This document shows, in pieces, positions 44,999 through 53,661 of a stretch of DNA of 64,000 nt (its first letter is position 1; the number at the start of each line of letters is the position of its first letter). The translations under genes and the position numbers were made by a program. This DNA is from Neobacillus niacini (GTDB taxonomy: Bacteria; Bacillota; Bacilli; Bacillales; Cytobacillaceae): assembly GCF_019749295.1 (NCBI RefSeq), contig NZ_JACWFG010000004.1:1-64000 (forward strand). Reading direction: 5' to 3'. The notes under the pieces were generated by a model. The model was not told the origin of the DNA. It saw nothing but the letters and a program-made list of their open reading frames with translations, and did not search any database.

Positions 44999-46352
44999 AA
45001 TTCTCTTTTATTTACTACTCAGCTCGATGATTGGAATTCTCTTTGTCAGCTTTTTTATGCAATGGGGATTTGAAGAGAGCTTTAAGAATTATCTGGATCG
45101 TAACCGAGAAAAGAAGATTGATAGAATCATTACGGAGATTGAAAAGGGCTATCAGAAGAATGGCCATTTCACTAGGGACCCGGTTTTTGGTTTCCTCCAT
45201 GAACATGCGATGACTGATCAGCTTTATTTCGATTTATATGATAACCGTAGTCAATTGCAAATGGGGACCTCTAATATTGTGGGGTATTTGAACAGCCTGG
45301 GATTGACCGAGCCCGAACCGAATGATGAGGAGTGGCATTCTGCCTCTTATACTCTGAGAGCCGACAATAAAGTGATTGGTAAACTTGTAGCTATTTACCC
45401 AATCGGCTTAATTGATGATGAGTATAATTTTTTACAAACGATTCAGTTATACATTTATGCCGCCGTATGTTTAACGATACTGTTATCCATTCTACTAAGT
45501 ATGTTGTTCTCAAAAAAAATAACATCTAGCTTAAATAAGGTATCCTTTGCAGCAAATGAGCTCCAGCAGCATAATCTCTCAATCCGAATTCCTCTGGCTG
45601 GATTACCAACTGAGGTTAAACAGCTGGCGATTTCCTTTAATAATCTAGCAGAATCATTGGCAAAGGGTGAAATGTTAAGAAAACAATTTACGGGCGATTT
45701 AGCCCATGAACTAAGGACACCGCTTGCCACATTAAGGAGTCAAATTGAAGCCTACCAGGATGGGATTTGGGAGCCTACACCGGCACGACTGCAATCAAGT
45801 CATGAAGAGCTTATGAGATTAGTAAGGTTGGTTAACGAACTTGAGAAGCTGCTGGCTGCCGAGAATCCACAAATTAAATTGGAAAAAGTAGAAGTAGAAG
45901 CTGGTAATGTGCTGGCTGCATTATGGGAAATGTTTGTACCATTATTTAAGCAAAAGGGTGTGCTCCTTCATATAGAAGAGCCTAGTCATGAATTTCTTTT
46001 CCTGGCAGATAAGGACCGTTTAATGCAAATCCTTTCTAATGTCTTGAACAATGCCCTAAAGTATACTCCAGAAGGTAAGAATGTAACCATATCGGTACAA
46101 ACTGAAAAAGAAGGATATGTAGGCTTCAAGATTGAAGATGAAGGCGCTGGGATGGCTGAGGAAGATATTCCTCATATATTTGAGCGCTTTTACCGCGGTG
46201 ATAAATCACGCGATCGAAAAACAGGAGGTGCAGGAATTGGTCTTTCCATCGTAAAGGCATTAATGGAAGCACATAAAGGAGTCATTAAAGTTAAAAGTCG
46301 AAAAAACAAGGGGACTAGCATTATCTTATGGTTTCCAGAAGAAGAAGATTGA
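44976..46352 (+). CDS. Sensor histidine kinase (HAMP, HisKA, HATPase)
   Basis: 458 aa. First membrane segment at about 10-28, extracellular sensor of about 130 residues, second membrane segment near 165-185 (LYIYAAVCLTILLSILLSMLF), HAMP, HisKA with the phospho-His in FTGDLAHELRTPLATLRSQIEAY, then HATPase N box (QILSNVLNNALKYTPEG) and G boxes (DEGAGM; GAGIGLSIVKALMEAH). Start at ATG 44976 after GGAGGGG inside the regulator gene; the frame farther upstream is just the regulator read out of frame. Signal unknown. Confidence 0.93.
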   Translation: MFQTLRSRILFYLLLSSMIGILFVSFFMQWGFEESFKNYLDRNREKKIDRIITEIEKGYQKNGHFTRDPVFGFLHEHAMTDQLYFDLYDNRSQLQMGTSNIVGYLNSLGLTEPEPNDEEWHSASYTLRADNKVIGKLVAIYPIGLIDDEYNFLQTIQLYIYAAVCLTILLSILLSMLFSKKITSSLNKVSFAANELQQHNLSIRIPLAGLPTEVKQLAISFNNLAESLAKGEMLRKQFTGDLAHELRTPLATLRSQIEAYQDGIWEPTPARLQSSHEELMRLVRLVNELEKLLAAENPQIKLEKVEVEAGNVLAALWEMFVPLFKQKGVLLHIEEPSHEFLFLADKDRLMQILSNVLNNALKYTPEGKNVTISVQTEKEGYVGFKIEDEGAGMAEEDIPHIFERFYRGDKSRDRKTGGAGIGLSIVKALMEAHKGVIKVKSRKNKGTSIILWFPEEED

Positions 46353-46356
46353 ATAA

Positions 46357-46390
46357 AAAAGCCGCTATCTCATGAGGGATAGCGGCTTTT
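46357..46390. terminator. Bidirectional terminator between the kinase and tupC-like genes
   Basis: AAAAGCCGCTATC / GATAGCGGCTTTT perfect stem with 8-nt loop, between convergent genes. Confidence 0.92.
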
Positions 46391-47138
46391 GATTATTAGA
46401 GTGTAAGGGATAAAATTTCTTCCATTCATTTAAGAAAGGAGAAGTCGCTGAATTGGGGTGTTCAAGGACTCTCTGGGTAGATCCATATTGCATGATTTCT
46501 CCGTTGACGATAATCGCAAGCGTACTGGTCAAATAATTGATTTCCATCAAATCATGACTAACAAAGGCGGTTGTCGTTCCTGAACCTTCGATAATTCCTT
46601 TAAAGTCATCCATCAATTTTATTTTCGTTGGAAAGTCTAATGCAGAAAAAGGTTCATCAAGAAACAGAATTTCTGGCTCCACTATCATTGCTCTTGCAAG
46701 GTTAACACGCTGCGCTTCTCCGCCTGAAAGGAAATGTGCATTTTTTTTTGAAAGATGACTGATTTGAAACTGATCCAGCCACAACGTGACCTTTTCTTCT
46801 ATTGTTGCTTTAGGAACCTTTCTTAGCTTAAGGCCAATCGCCACATTTTGAAAAACAGTTCCTTCTAATAACAACGATTGCTGCAGTGCCACTGAGAATT
46901 TCCTGCGCAGATCAAGTGAGGGAGTTCCATTTGGAACAGCTTGCCCACGGTAAAGAATTTCACCGCCGCTAATACTGTCAAGCATGGCCAATACTTTCAG
47001 CAAGGTGCTTTTACCGGCACCATTCGGTCCCATGATTCCAAGAAATTCTCCCTCTTGAATCTGAAAATGAGGGATGTCTAGAATACTTTTTTGATTTGCA
47101 CGATAGCTTATGTTTTTAAGCTCAATCAATGGATTCAT
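46365..47138 (-). CDS. tupC: Tungstate-type ABC transporter ATPase TupC
   Basis: 257 aa. Walker A MGPNGAGKST, signature LSGGEAQRVNLARA, Walker B EILFLDEPFSALDFP and switch His in FVSHDLMEI. It belongs with the molybdate/tungstate importers. Overlaps the permease stop by 4 nt. The terminator hairpin overlaps its last codons. Confidence 0.88.
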   Translation of the reverse strand: MNPLIELKNISYRANQKSILDIPHFQIQEGEFLGIMGPNGAGKSTLLKVLAMLDSISGGEILYRGQAVPNGTPSLDLRRKFSVALQQSLLLEGTVFQNVAIGLKLRKVPKATIEEKVTLWLDQFQISHLSKKNAHFLSGGEAQRVNLARAMIVEPEILFLDEPFSALDFPTKIKLMDDFKGIIEGSGTTTAFVSHDLMEINYLTSTLAIIVNGEIMQYGSTQRVLEHPNSATSPFLNEWKKFYPLHSNNQKPLSLMR

Positions 47139-47833
47139 GATACTCGCTTCCTTTGCTGTAACAGTGTTAAAGCTGCTGTGATCAATAATGCGACCGTTAA
47201 TAATATGAAGGATATCGCTAGAGCTACATCAAAGTTCCCTTTTGATACTTCCATGACAATAGAGGTAGTAAGAATTCGTGTGTCTCCTTGGATATTCCCG
47301 CCTACCATCATTGCAGCCCCTACCTCAGCTATTACTCGGCCAAAGCCTGCCATAATCGCTGCCACGATAGCAATTTTTGTTTGTTTTAGCAGCAGTGCAA
47401 TACTCTGAATTTTCGTAGCTCCGAGTGCTTTTATTTGTAAAAGCATTTTTTCGTTAATTTGTTGAAAGGCGGAGCTTGTTAATCCGGTTATAATCGGTAA
47501 GGAAACTAACACCTGTGCCATGACAATAGCTGTTGGGGAATAGAGTAATTGTAAATGTCCCAAGGGACCAGAACGCCATAATAGCATGGTAATCCATAAT
47601 CCCGCAACGACGGGGGGTAAGCCCATACCGATATTAATGAGCACGAGAATTATTTTTCTTCCCTTAAATCTTGTTAAGCCAAGAAACATGCCAAGCGGCA
47701 GGCCAATGATAGAACTAATGATGATGGCCATCAAGCAAACTCTTAACGTCAGCCAGGTGATTTCGAGAATTTCTCGATCACCGGTAAGAATCATTTCTAC
47801 CGCTTTTTTCAGCCCATCGAAAATTAGTTCCAT
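47135..47833 (-). CDS. tupB: Tungstate-type ABC transporter permease TupB
   Basis: 232 aa, five to six membrane segments, with the EAA-like loop QIKALGATKIQSIALLLKQTKIAIVAAIMAGFGRVIAEVGAAMMVGGN that is typical of TupB. Lies 23 nt after the binding protein gene and overlaps the ATPase gene. Confidence 0.9.
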   Translation of the reverse strand: MELIFDGLKKAVEMILTGDREILEITWLTLRVCLMAIIISSIIGLPLGMFLGLTRFKGRKIILVLINIGMGLPPVVAGLWITMLLWRSGPLGHLQLLYSPTAIVMAQVLVSLPIITGLTSSAFQQINEKMLLQIKALGATKIQSIALLLKQTKIAIVAAIMAGFGRVIAEVGAAMMVGGNIQGDTRILTTSIVMEVSKGNFDVALAISFILLTVALLITAALTLLQQRKRVS

Positions 47834-47856
47834 CCTGCCTTACATCCTTTCTGCCT

Positions 47857-48711
47857 CTACTCTGTGTATTTAAAGAATAATGATTGTCCGTAATCTTCCT
47901 TACCAAAGCTTTCGATTACATCTTGCGTCTCACTGCTGACCATAAACTCAACAAACTTTTCTGCGTCTTTGCTGTTAACCATATCGTGCTTTTCAGGATT
48001 TACCTGCATAACATGGTAAATATTCATTAAATCTTTGCCGCCTTCAACAACAATTTGAAGGTTTGTTAAATTTTTCTCTTGCGCTAACCATGTAGCGCGG
48101 TCAGTTAAAATATATCCGTTTTTCTCGTTGGCAATTTGTAAAGAAGCACCCATACCTTGACCTGTTGAGATATATGTATCACCAGCAGGCTCGATATTAA
48201 CTGCTGTCCAAATTCCTAGTTCTTTTTTATGCGTACCTGAGTCATCACCGCGAGTTACAAAATTAGCTTTACCGTCTGAAATTGATTTGAAGGCCGCTAA
48301 AATGTCGTCCCCGCTTACATCCGCTGTATTATCTTTCGGTCCAGCTAAAATGAAATCGTTATACATCACACGTTTGCGATTAACTGCATCGCCGGTTGTT
48401 ACGAGTTCTTCCTCGGATTTAGGAGCATGAACTAAAAGGACATCTGCTTCACCTTTTGCACCCATTTCTAATGCTTGTCCGGTTCCGACTGCAATGGTTT
48501 TTACTTTTACATTGTTTTCTTTTTCAAAGATGGGCAGCAATTCGTCTAATAAACCGCTATCTTGAGTACTGGTGGTTGTAGCAAGGATGAGTTCAGCAGG
48601 TTCGGGTTTTTCCTCCTTTGCGTTAGCTTGATCACTTTCGCTGTTGCCGCAAGCTGATAAAATGAGGAGCATGAATACAAATAGTGTAGCAAAAAAACGA
48701 TTTTTTAACAT
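47857..48711 (-). CDS. tupA: Tungstate-type ABC transporter binding lipoprotein TupA
   Basis: 284 aa. Lipobox LSAC. Contains the TupA anion-binding signature ATTTSTQDSGLLDELLPIFEK (about 42-62) and RGDDSGTHKKELGIW. Members bind tungstate (or molybdate) with high affinity; the exact anion cannot be read from sequence. The gene overlaps the regulator stop by 7 nt, showing co-expression. Confidence 0.9.
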   Translation of the reverse strand: MLKNRFFATLFVFMLLILSACGNSESDQANAKEEKPEPAELILATTTSTQDSGLLDELLPIFEKENNVKVKTIAVGTGQALEMGAKGEADVLLVHAPKSEEELVTTGDAVNRKRVMYNDFILAGPKDNTADVSGDDILAAFKSISDGKANFVTRGDDSGTHKKELGIWTAVNIEPAGDTYISTGQGMGASLQIANEKNGYILTDRATWLAQEKNLTNLQIVVEGGKDLMNIYHVMQVNPEKHDMVNSKDAEKFVEFMVSSETQDVIESFGKEDYGQSLFFKYTE

Positions 48712-49643
48712 GACGTTTCCTCCACTTTACTAGTTTGATAGATTAAAGTTCCTATTTCTTCAATTCCATAGCCCTCTAAATCTGTTAAACTGCTTTTGAA
48801 TTCAGATGACTGCAGATAGTGTATTAAGTTAGTGAGCTCTTGCTTATTTTCATTTGTATAGCGAAAAACCAGGTCAAACTGTTCCTTGGCAACCGGGATG
48901 AAATCAAGACCTAGATGACTTGCAGCAGATTGAATCCCAAAAGTAACATCTGCCATGCCTCTGCTAATATGAGAAGCGGTAGAAAGATGGTTCCATTCTT
49001 CATTACCATAACCATTGATTTTTGCAGGATCAATTCCATTTTTGGATAACAAGGAATCTAATAGAAATCTTGTTCCAGCGCCTTTTTGGCGATTTACAAA
49101 TTGAACATCTTTTCTGGTGAGATCGTTAAAGTCTGTTATACCTTTTGGATTGTCTTTTGCGATGATAAATCCCTGTTCTCTAGAAACAAAGCGAACGACT
49201 GCTATAGATTCATAAACAAAGAGTTGATGAATAAAAGGTAAGTTGTATTCTTGAGAGGCAGGATCTAATAGGTGTATGGCTGCGATATCGGATTGACCCC
49301 GATACAGCATCATTAGCCCTTCAAGGCTGCCTATGTAAGTTGGCTGTATTTGAACTTGTAAGTCTTTAGATGTTTGTTTTACAAAATGTTCTACTAAAAA
49401 GTCATGACTCCCAGAAAGGCGTATTGGTAAAGAAGCATGAATATCTGGTTGTTCCATCTGAGCTTTTTTAGCTGGTGCTTTTGTACTTTCCTTGTATCGT
49501 TCAATCTCGGAGTGTTCAATTCTCATTTTGTTTCCAACCTTAAATGCCTGTAACTCACCTCGCTTAATAAGTTCATAAACGGTATGTTTTGAGATTTGGA
49601 ATAGCTGAGCCACCTCATCGGGTGTATATGCCTTTCCTTCCAT
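48705..49643 (-). CDS. HTH (excisionase-type) regulator with periplasmic-binding-like domain
   Basis: 312 aa. Residues 1-55 are an excisionase/MerR-like DNA-binding helix set (YTPDEVAQLFQISKHTVYELIKRGELQAFKVGNKMRI). Residues about 75-305 are a PBP-like anion-binding domain (LSGSHDFLVEHFVK; LMMLYRGQSDIAAIHLLDP; FVNRQKGAGTRFLLDSLL; GMADVTFGIQSAA). This architecture is found in one-component regulators of molybdate/tungstate uptake. First gene of the operon with tupABC, so probably an oxyanion-responsive autoregulator. Confidence 0.88.
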   Translation of the reverse strand: MEGKAYTPDEVAQLFQISKHTVYELIKRGELQAFKVGNKMRIEHSEIERYKESTKAPAKKAQMEQPDIHASLPIRLSGSHDFLVEHFVKQTSKDLQVQIQPTYIGSLEGLMMLYRGQSDIAAIHLLDPASQEYNLPFIHQLFVYESIAVVRFVSREQGFIIAKDNPKGITDFNDLTRKDVQFVNRQKGAGTRFLLDSLLSKNGIDPAKINGYGNEEWNHLSTASHISRGMADVTFGIQSAASHLGLDFIPVAKEQFDLVFRYTNENKQELTNLIHYLQSSEFKSSLTDLEGYGIEEIGTLIYQTSKVEETSC

Positions 49644-49757
49644 CTTCGTGCCCCCTACTAATTTGTAGTTACAATATAAGGTAATTATATAATGTAGAAG
49701 GTAGTTTTTGTTAAGTTTTGTTATGTTTCATTAAGTTTTATTTGAAAATGTCATGTT

Positions 49758-49826
49758 TTGTTCACTGATAATCGAAAAAGTTCACACTTTGTACAAAAAC
49801 GTCACGGATTGTTCATCAGTGAACAA
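49758..49826. promoter_or_regulatory. Palindromic operator-like region before the azoreductase gene
   Basis: Perfect 12-bp inverted arms TTGTTCACTGAT (49758-49769) and ATCAGTGAACAA (49815-49826), 45 bp apart. The right arm is itself part of a 14-bp palindrome GTTCATCAGTGAAC (49811-49824), and another GTTCAC lies at about 49780. The palindrome sits near the expected -35 of a promoter with a -10-like TATATT at about 49840. It could bind a regulator of the azoreductase or of the divergent tup regulator. Confidence 0.55.
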
Positions 49827-49882
49827 GGATGTTTGTTGTACTATATTAATAGATGAAAAATTATAAAAGGGATGGGGATCAG

Positions 49883-50545
49883 ATGTCTAAACTTCTTTAT
49901 ATTACTGTTAACCCAAAAAATGATATAAAGCTTTCGAAGGGTATGCAGCTTGGTGAGGCTTTTCTTGAAGAGTTTAAGAAACAAAAGCCTGAAGTAGAAA
50001 TTGAACATATGCATTTATATGATATGGATATCCCGCAAATTGATATGGATTTGTTATATGCTCGTGCTAAATTATCTTTCATGGGTAAAACCTTTGATGA
50101 GCTTACAGAGGGGGAACAAAAACAAATTACGGCTATGCATGCCTTAGCAGACCGTTTTATTGCTGCTGATTATTACGTGTTTGTTACTCCAATTTGGAAT
50201 TTTGGGTCACCAGCTATATTAAAGGCTTTCCTTGATAATTTATTTATCGTAAACAAAACTTTTGTGAATACACATGAAGGTGCCAAAGGATTACTTACAA
50301 ATCGTAAAGCACTTCATATTCAAACCCGCGGCGGAATTTATTCCACTGGGCCAATGGTTGAATTTGAATTCGGCGATCGTTTCCTAACCAAGGTACTCAG
50401 CTTCTTAGGAATGGACGTATTGCCTACCGTTTTTGCTGAGGGAATGGATCACTTTCCAAAACAAGTACCAGAAATTATGGCAAAAGCAAAAGAACAAGTT
50501 GTTGAAGCCGCAAATGAAATGGCTAAAGAAACCATTACAGTATAA
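49883..50545 (+). CDS. azoR: FMN-dependent NADH-azoreductase (AzoR type)
   Basis: About 220 aa. Flavodoxin-like fold with the FMN phosphate region LYITVNPKNDIKLSKG, the FMN-binding VTPIWNFGSPAILKAFLDNLF motif (P-W-N-F), and TRGGIYSTGP. Reduces quinones and azo compounds with NADH, protecting against thiol-reactive electrophiles. ATG at 49883 after GGGGATC; an upstream ATG at 49853 has no ribosome site. A single-gene unit. Confidence 0.92.
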   Translation: MSKLLYITVNPKNDIKLSKGMQLGEAFLEEFKKQKPEVEIEHMHLYDMDIPQIDMDLLYARAKLSFMGKTFDELTEGEQKQITAMHALADRFIAADYYVFVTPIWNFGSPAILKAFLDNLFIVNKTFVNTHEGAKGLLTNRKALHIQTRGGIYSTGPMVEFEFGDRFLTKVLSFLGMDVLPTVFAEGMDHFPKQVPEIMAKAKEQVVEAANEMAKETITV

Positions 50546-50552
50546 AAACAAA

Positions 50553-50588
50553 CAAAAATGCGACTCGGATATCGAGCCGCATTTTTTA
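50553..50588. terminator. Bidirectional terminator between azoR and uppP
   Basis: AAAAATGCG.CTCG-gata-TCGAG..GCATTTTTTA stem between convergent genes. Confidence 0.85.
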
Positions 50589-51371
50589 TTAGAATTGTCC
50601 AGTGAACTGGAAAAATAATACCGCAAAACCTAAAATCCAGACGTAAATGGCAAAGGGCTTTAATGAATGCTTCTTTAAGAAGCCAATCATCCACTTAACG
50701 GCAAAATAGCCAAATAGGGCAGAGGAAAGGATACCAATCACCAAGGCAGATAGTGAGATTTCTTCGCCTGTACCGCTAAATAGATCGAGAGATTGAAGAA
50801 TTACTGCTCCCACGATAGCGGGCGTAGATAACAGAAAGGAGAAATAAGCAGCTGTTTCACGGTCTAATTTTCTCCACAAAGCAGCGACAATTGTAAAGCC
50901 GGAGCGCGAAATGGCTGGTAAAATAGCGGCAGCTTGAAAGGAGCCAATGATGAAAGCATCGGTATAACTAATATCATCCATTTTTTTATAGCCATTTTTT
51001 GCCGAATCAGCTATCCATAGAAATAAGCCGGTAACTAAAAACTCCCACCCAATCGTAACCCCTGTCTTTGAAATCTCCTCAAAGTAGTCTTTGAAAAGCA
51101 GACCAATCACTACAGCGGGGATGGTTCCTACTATTAATAGGAAGGTGAGTTTACTAAAGGGATTTTTAATAATCTTAACAAACTCGTCCTTATAGAAAAC
51201 AAAAACAGCAAGCAAGGTACCTACATGAAGCATGGTATCTAATAATAAACCAGCTTCCTGCAACCCAAATAAATTTCTGCCTAAATACAAATGACCAGTA
51301 GAGCTAATGGGTAAAAATTCCGTTAATCCTTGAATAATTCCTAATATGAGTGCTTCCAATTTTCCTAACAT
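50589..51371 (-). CDS. uppP: Undecaprenyl-diphosphatase UppP/BacA
   Basis: About 260 aa, seven to eight membrane segments. Both family motifs are present: QGLTEFLPISSTGHL (about 16-30) and the second, AAILPAISRSGFTIVAAL (about 150-165; an A-I-S-R-S-G variant). It recycles undecaprenyl pyrophosphate for wall synthesis and gives bacitracin resistance. ATG 51371 is 7 nt after AGAGAGG; a TTG at 51377 overlaps it. Confidence 0.93.
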   Translation of the reverse strand: MLGKLEALILGIIQGLTEFLPISSTGHLYLGRNLFGLQEAGLLLDTMLHVGTLLAVFVFYKDEFVKIIKNPFSKLTFLLIVGTIPAVVIGLLFKDYFEEISKTGVTIGWEFLVTGLFLWIADSAKNGYKKMDDISYTDAFIIGSFQAAAILPAISRSGFTIVAALWRKLDRETAAYFSFLLSTPAIVGAVILQSLDLFSGTGEEISLSALVIGILSSALFGYFAVKWMIGFLKKHSLKPFAIYVWILGFAVLFFQFTGQF

Positions 51372-51537
51372 ATCCAAACCTCTCTTTCTGCACCATAGAG
51401 CCTGTACATAGTATAGATATGCGCGTTCCTCTGCAAATAACCAAGAAATTTTTAATTATTACCAAGGCAAAAATAGTGCAATTGAAGCAGTTACTCCCAT
51501 AAAATAGAAGTAAGTATTTTGGAGAGGAGCGCTACAT

Positions 51538-52311
51538 TTGAAAAATAGCCATCTACATTTCAATACATCAATTGGTGTTAAGAAACCAGAAAATATTAGA
51601 AATAAACAGCAGCCATGCCCTTTTTGTGTACGGGAAGAATTGACAGATCTCATTGAAGTGGATGGACCTATCATACTTTTGAAAAATAAGTATCCTGTCC
51701 TAGAAAATGCCTACCAAACCGTTTTAATCGAAACTGATGATTGCCATGGTGAATTATCTACCTATGAGCTTCCATATCTACATAGACTGCTGCAGTTTGC
51801 GATTAGGCATTGGCTGGAGATGGATAAAACAGGGAAATATGAATCGGTGATTTTTTTCAAGAATCATGGTCCATTATCGGGCGGAACCTTAGCGCATCCA
51901 CATATGCAAATTATAGGATTAAATGATATAAACTATAAGGAAAACGTAACGGAGGATGTGTTTGAGGGTATTCTAATAGAAGAAAAGGATGGAGTTAGAT
52001 TTACGTTATCGACAAAACCGAAGGTCGGTTTCTATGAGTTTAATATTGATATGGATGATTCCAGCTATCAAGAAACCTTTGGCGTCAATCTTCAAAAAGC
52101 AGTGCATTATATCCTGTATAACTTCCCTTTTAAGGCGAGCAGCTATAATCTTTTCTTTCATCATTATAATCGAAGGATTTATGTGAAAATTGTCCCCCGG
52201 TTCGTGACGACCCCGCTTTATATCGGCTATGGTATTCCGCAGGTCCCAAATAATTTACATTGGATGGCAGACGACATTAAAAGTAAATATTACACAAATG
52301 GAAGCGCCTAA
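51538..52311 (+). CDS. DUF4931 / galactose-1-phosphate uridylyltransferase-like HIT protein
   Basis: 257 aa. It has a Cys pair CPFC near residue 25 (zinc-like) and the HIT/GalT nucleotidyl motif GGTLAHPHMQIIG (about 122-134), where the second His would be the nucleotidylated residue. YESVIFFKNHGPLSGGTLAHPH corresponds to the GalT core. Shorter than true GalT (about 350 or more); substrate unknown. TTG start with GGAGAGGAG upstream. Confidence 0.8.
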   Translation: MKNSHLHFNTSIGVKKPENIRNKQQPCPFCVREELTDLIEVDGPIILLKNKYPVLENAYQTVLIETDDCHGELSTYELPYLHRLLQFAIRHWLEMDKTGKYESVIFFKNHGPLSGGTLAHPHMQIIGLNDINYKENVTEDVFEGILIEEKDGVRFTLSTKPKVGFYEFNIDMDDSSYQETFGVNLQKAVHYILYNFPFKASSYNLFFHHYNRRIYVKIVPRFVTTPLYIGYGIPQVPNNLHWMADDIKSKYYTNGSA

Positions 52312-52447
52312 TAGCAGGGGCTTTCATTTTTTTGTATATGTAAATTAACCCAATCTTAGGTTATAAGTTGTGCTTTGTTCTATTAAAAAATATAATGAGA
52401 TAATGTACAAGTTCCTTTTTGAGACCTTGCATAAAGGAGTGTGAACA

Positions 52448-53617
52448 ATGACATCAACTAAAAATACAACTTCCAAACTTGATTATAGCCTTGTTTTCAT
52501 TTTAATGTTAATGTTTCTAGCAAGTTGCGTATCTATATACAGTGCTCAGGCTAGTGGTCAATATGACAGTAACTTCTTAATTAAGCAAATTATTTTTTAT
52601 GGAATCGGTTGTGGAATTATTGCAGCAGTTATTAGGCTTGATTCTGACCAGCTAAAAAAATTAACTTGGTATGCTTACGGAGCAGGAATATTTCTTCTTG
52701 TTTTTTTAATCATAGCACCAGAAAGTATCGCACCTGTAATCAATGGAGCAAAAAACTGGTTTAAGGTTCCTGGAATTGGGTCACTTCAGCCCTCAGAGTT
52801 TGTCAAAATCTTTATTATTTTAACACTAGCAAAAGTGATTGATGAACATCATCAAAAGAACCCAGTCAAAACGATTTCATCCGATTTCTGGTTGTTAATT
52901 AAGCTGGGTGTTATAACAATGGTCCCCTTGATACTTATTATTAAGCAGGATTTAGGGACTTCATTGGTGTTTTTGGCTATCCTGCTTGGGATGATTTTTA
53001 TTTCAGGTATTACTTGGAAGATACTGGTTCCAATATTTACAATTGGAACTGGTCTGATTTCAGTCATTTTTTATTTTGTTTTAATAAAACCCGAAATTCT
53101 TGAAAAGTATTTAGGTGTAAGGCAGTATCAATTCAGCCGAATTTATTCCTGGTTAGATCCCTATAATTTCCAAAGCTCAGCAGGCTATCAGTTAACAAGG
53201 TCTCTGCTGGCGATTGGATCAGGGCAAACGGGCGGTAAAGGTTATGGAAATAGGGAAGTCTACTTACCGGAAAGCCATACGGATTTTATCTTTAGTGTCG
53301 TTGGGGAAGAATTTGGTTTTATTGGTGCTAGTGTTCTCGTTAGTTTGTTTTTCTTATTGATTTACCATATTACAAAGGTTGGTATGGAAACGAAGAATAA
53401 CTTTTATACGTACATTTGCGTGGGGATCATTAGTATGATAACTTTCCATGTGTTTCAAAATATCGGAATGACGATTGGTGTGCTTCCGATTACAGGGATT
53501 CCATTACCGTTTATTAGTTATGGAGGCAGTTCTCTGATGGGGAATATGCTGGGGATAGGATTAATCTTTTCAATTCGTTACCACTATAAAAAATACATGT
53601 TTTCAACAACTGACTAA
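52448..53617 (+). CDS. SEDS-family peptidoglycan glycosyltransferase (FtsW/RodA/SpoVE type)
   Basis: 389 aa with about ten membrane segments. Family signatures: GSLQPSEFVKIFIIL, KQDLGTSLVFLAI (catalytic Asp region), QLTRSLLAIGSGQTGGKGYG, ESHTDFIFSVVGEEFGFIG, and the terminal ITGIPLPFISYGGSS. SEDS proteins polymerise lipid II with a class B penicillin-binding protein. No PBP is encoded alongside, so it is probably one of several RodA/FtsW paralogues. Confidence 0.92.
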   Translation: MTSTKNTTSKLDYSLVFILMLMFLASCVSIYSAQASGQYDSNFLIKQIIFYGIGCGIIAAVIRLDSDQLKKLTWYAYGAGIFLLVFLIIAPESIAPVINGAKNWFKVPGIGSLQPSEFVKIFIILTLAKVIDEHHQKNPVKTISSDFWLLIKLGVITMVPLILIIKQDLGTSLVFLAILLGMIFISGITWKILVPIFTIGTGLISVIFYFVLIKPEILEKYLGVRQYQFSRIYSWLDPYNFQSSAGYQLTRSLLAIGSGQTGGKGYGNREVYLPESHTDFIFSVVGEEFGFIGASVLVSLFFLLIYHITKVGMETKNNFYTYICVGIISMITFHVFQNIGMTIGVLPITGIPLPFISYGGSSLMGNMLGIGLIFSIRYHYKKYMFSTTD

Positions 53618-53627
53618 ACTAGTAAAA

Positions 53628-53657
53628 AAAACGCGGAGATTAAATCCCCGCGTTTTG
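53628..53657. terminator. Bidirectional terminator between the SEDS and iron-binding-protein genes
   Basis: AAACGCGGaGAT / ATCcCCGCGTTT stem flanked by A and T runs, between convergent genes. Confidence 0.9.
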
Positions 53658-53661
53658 TTTT

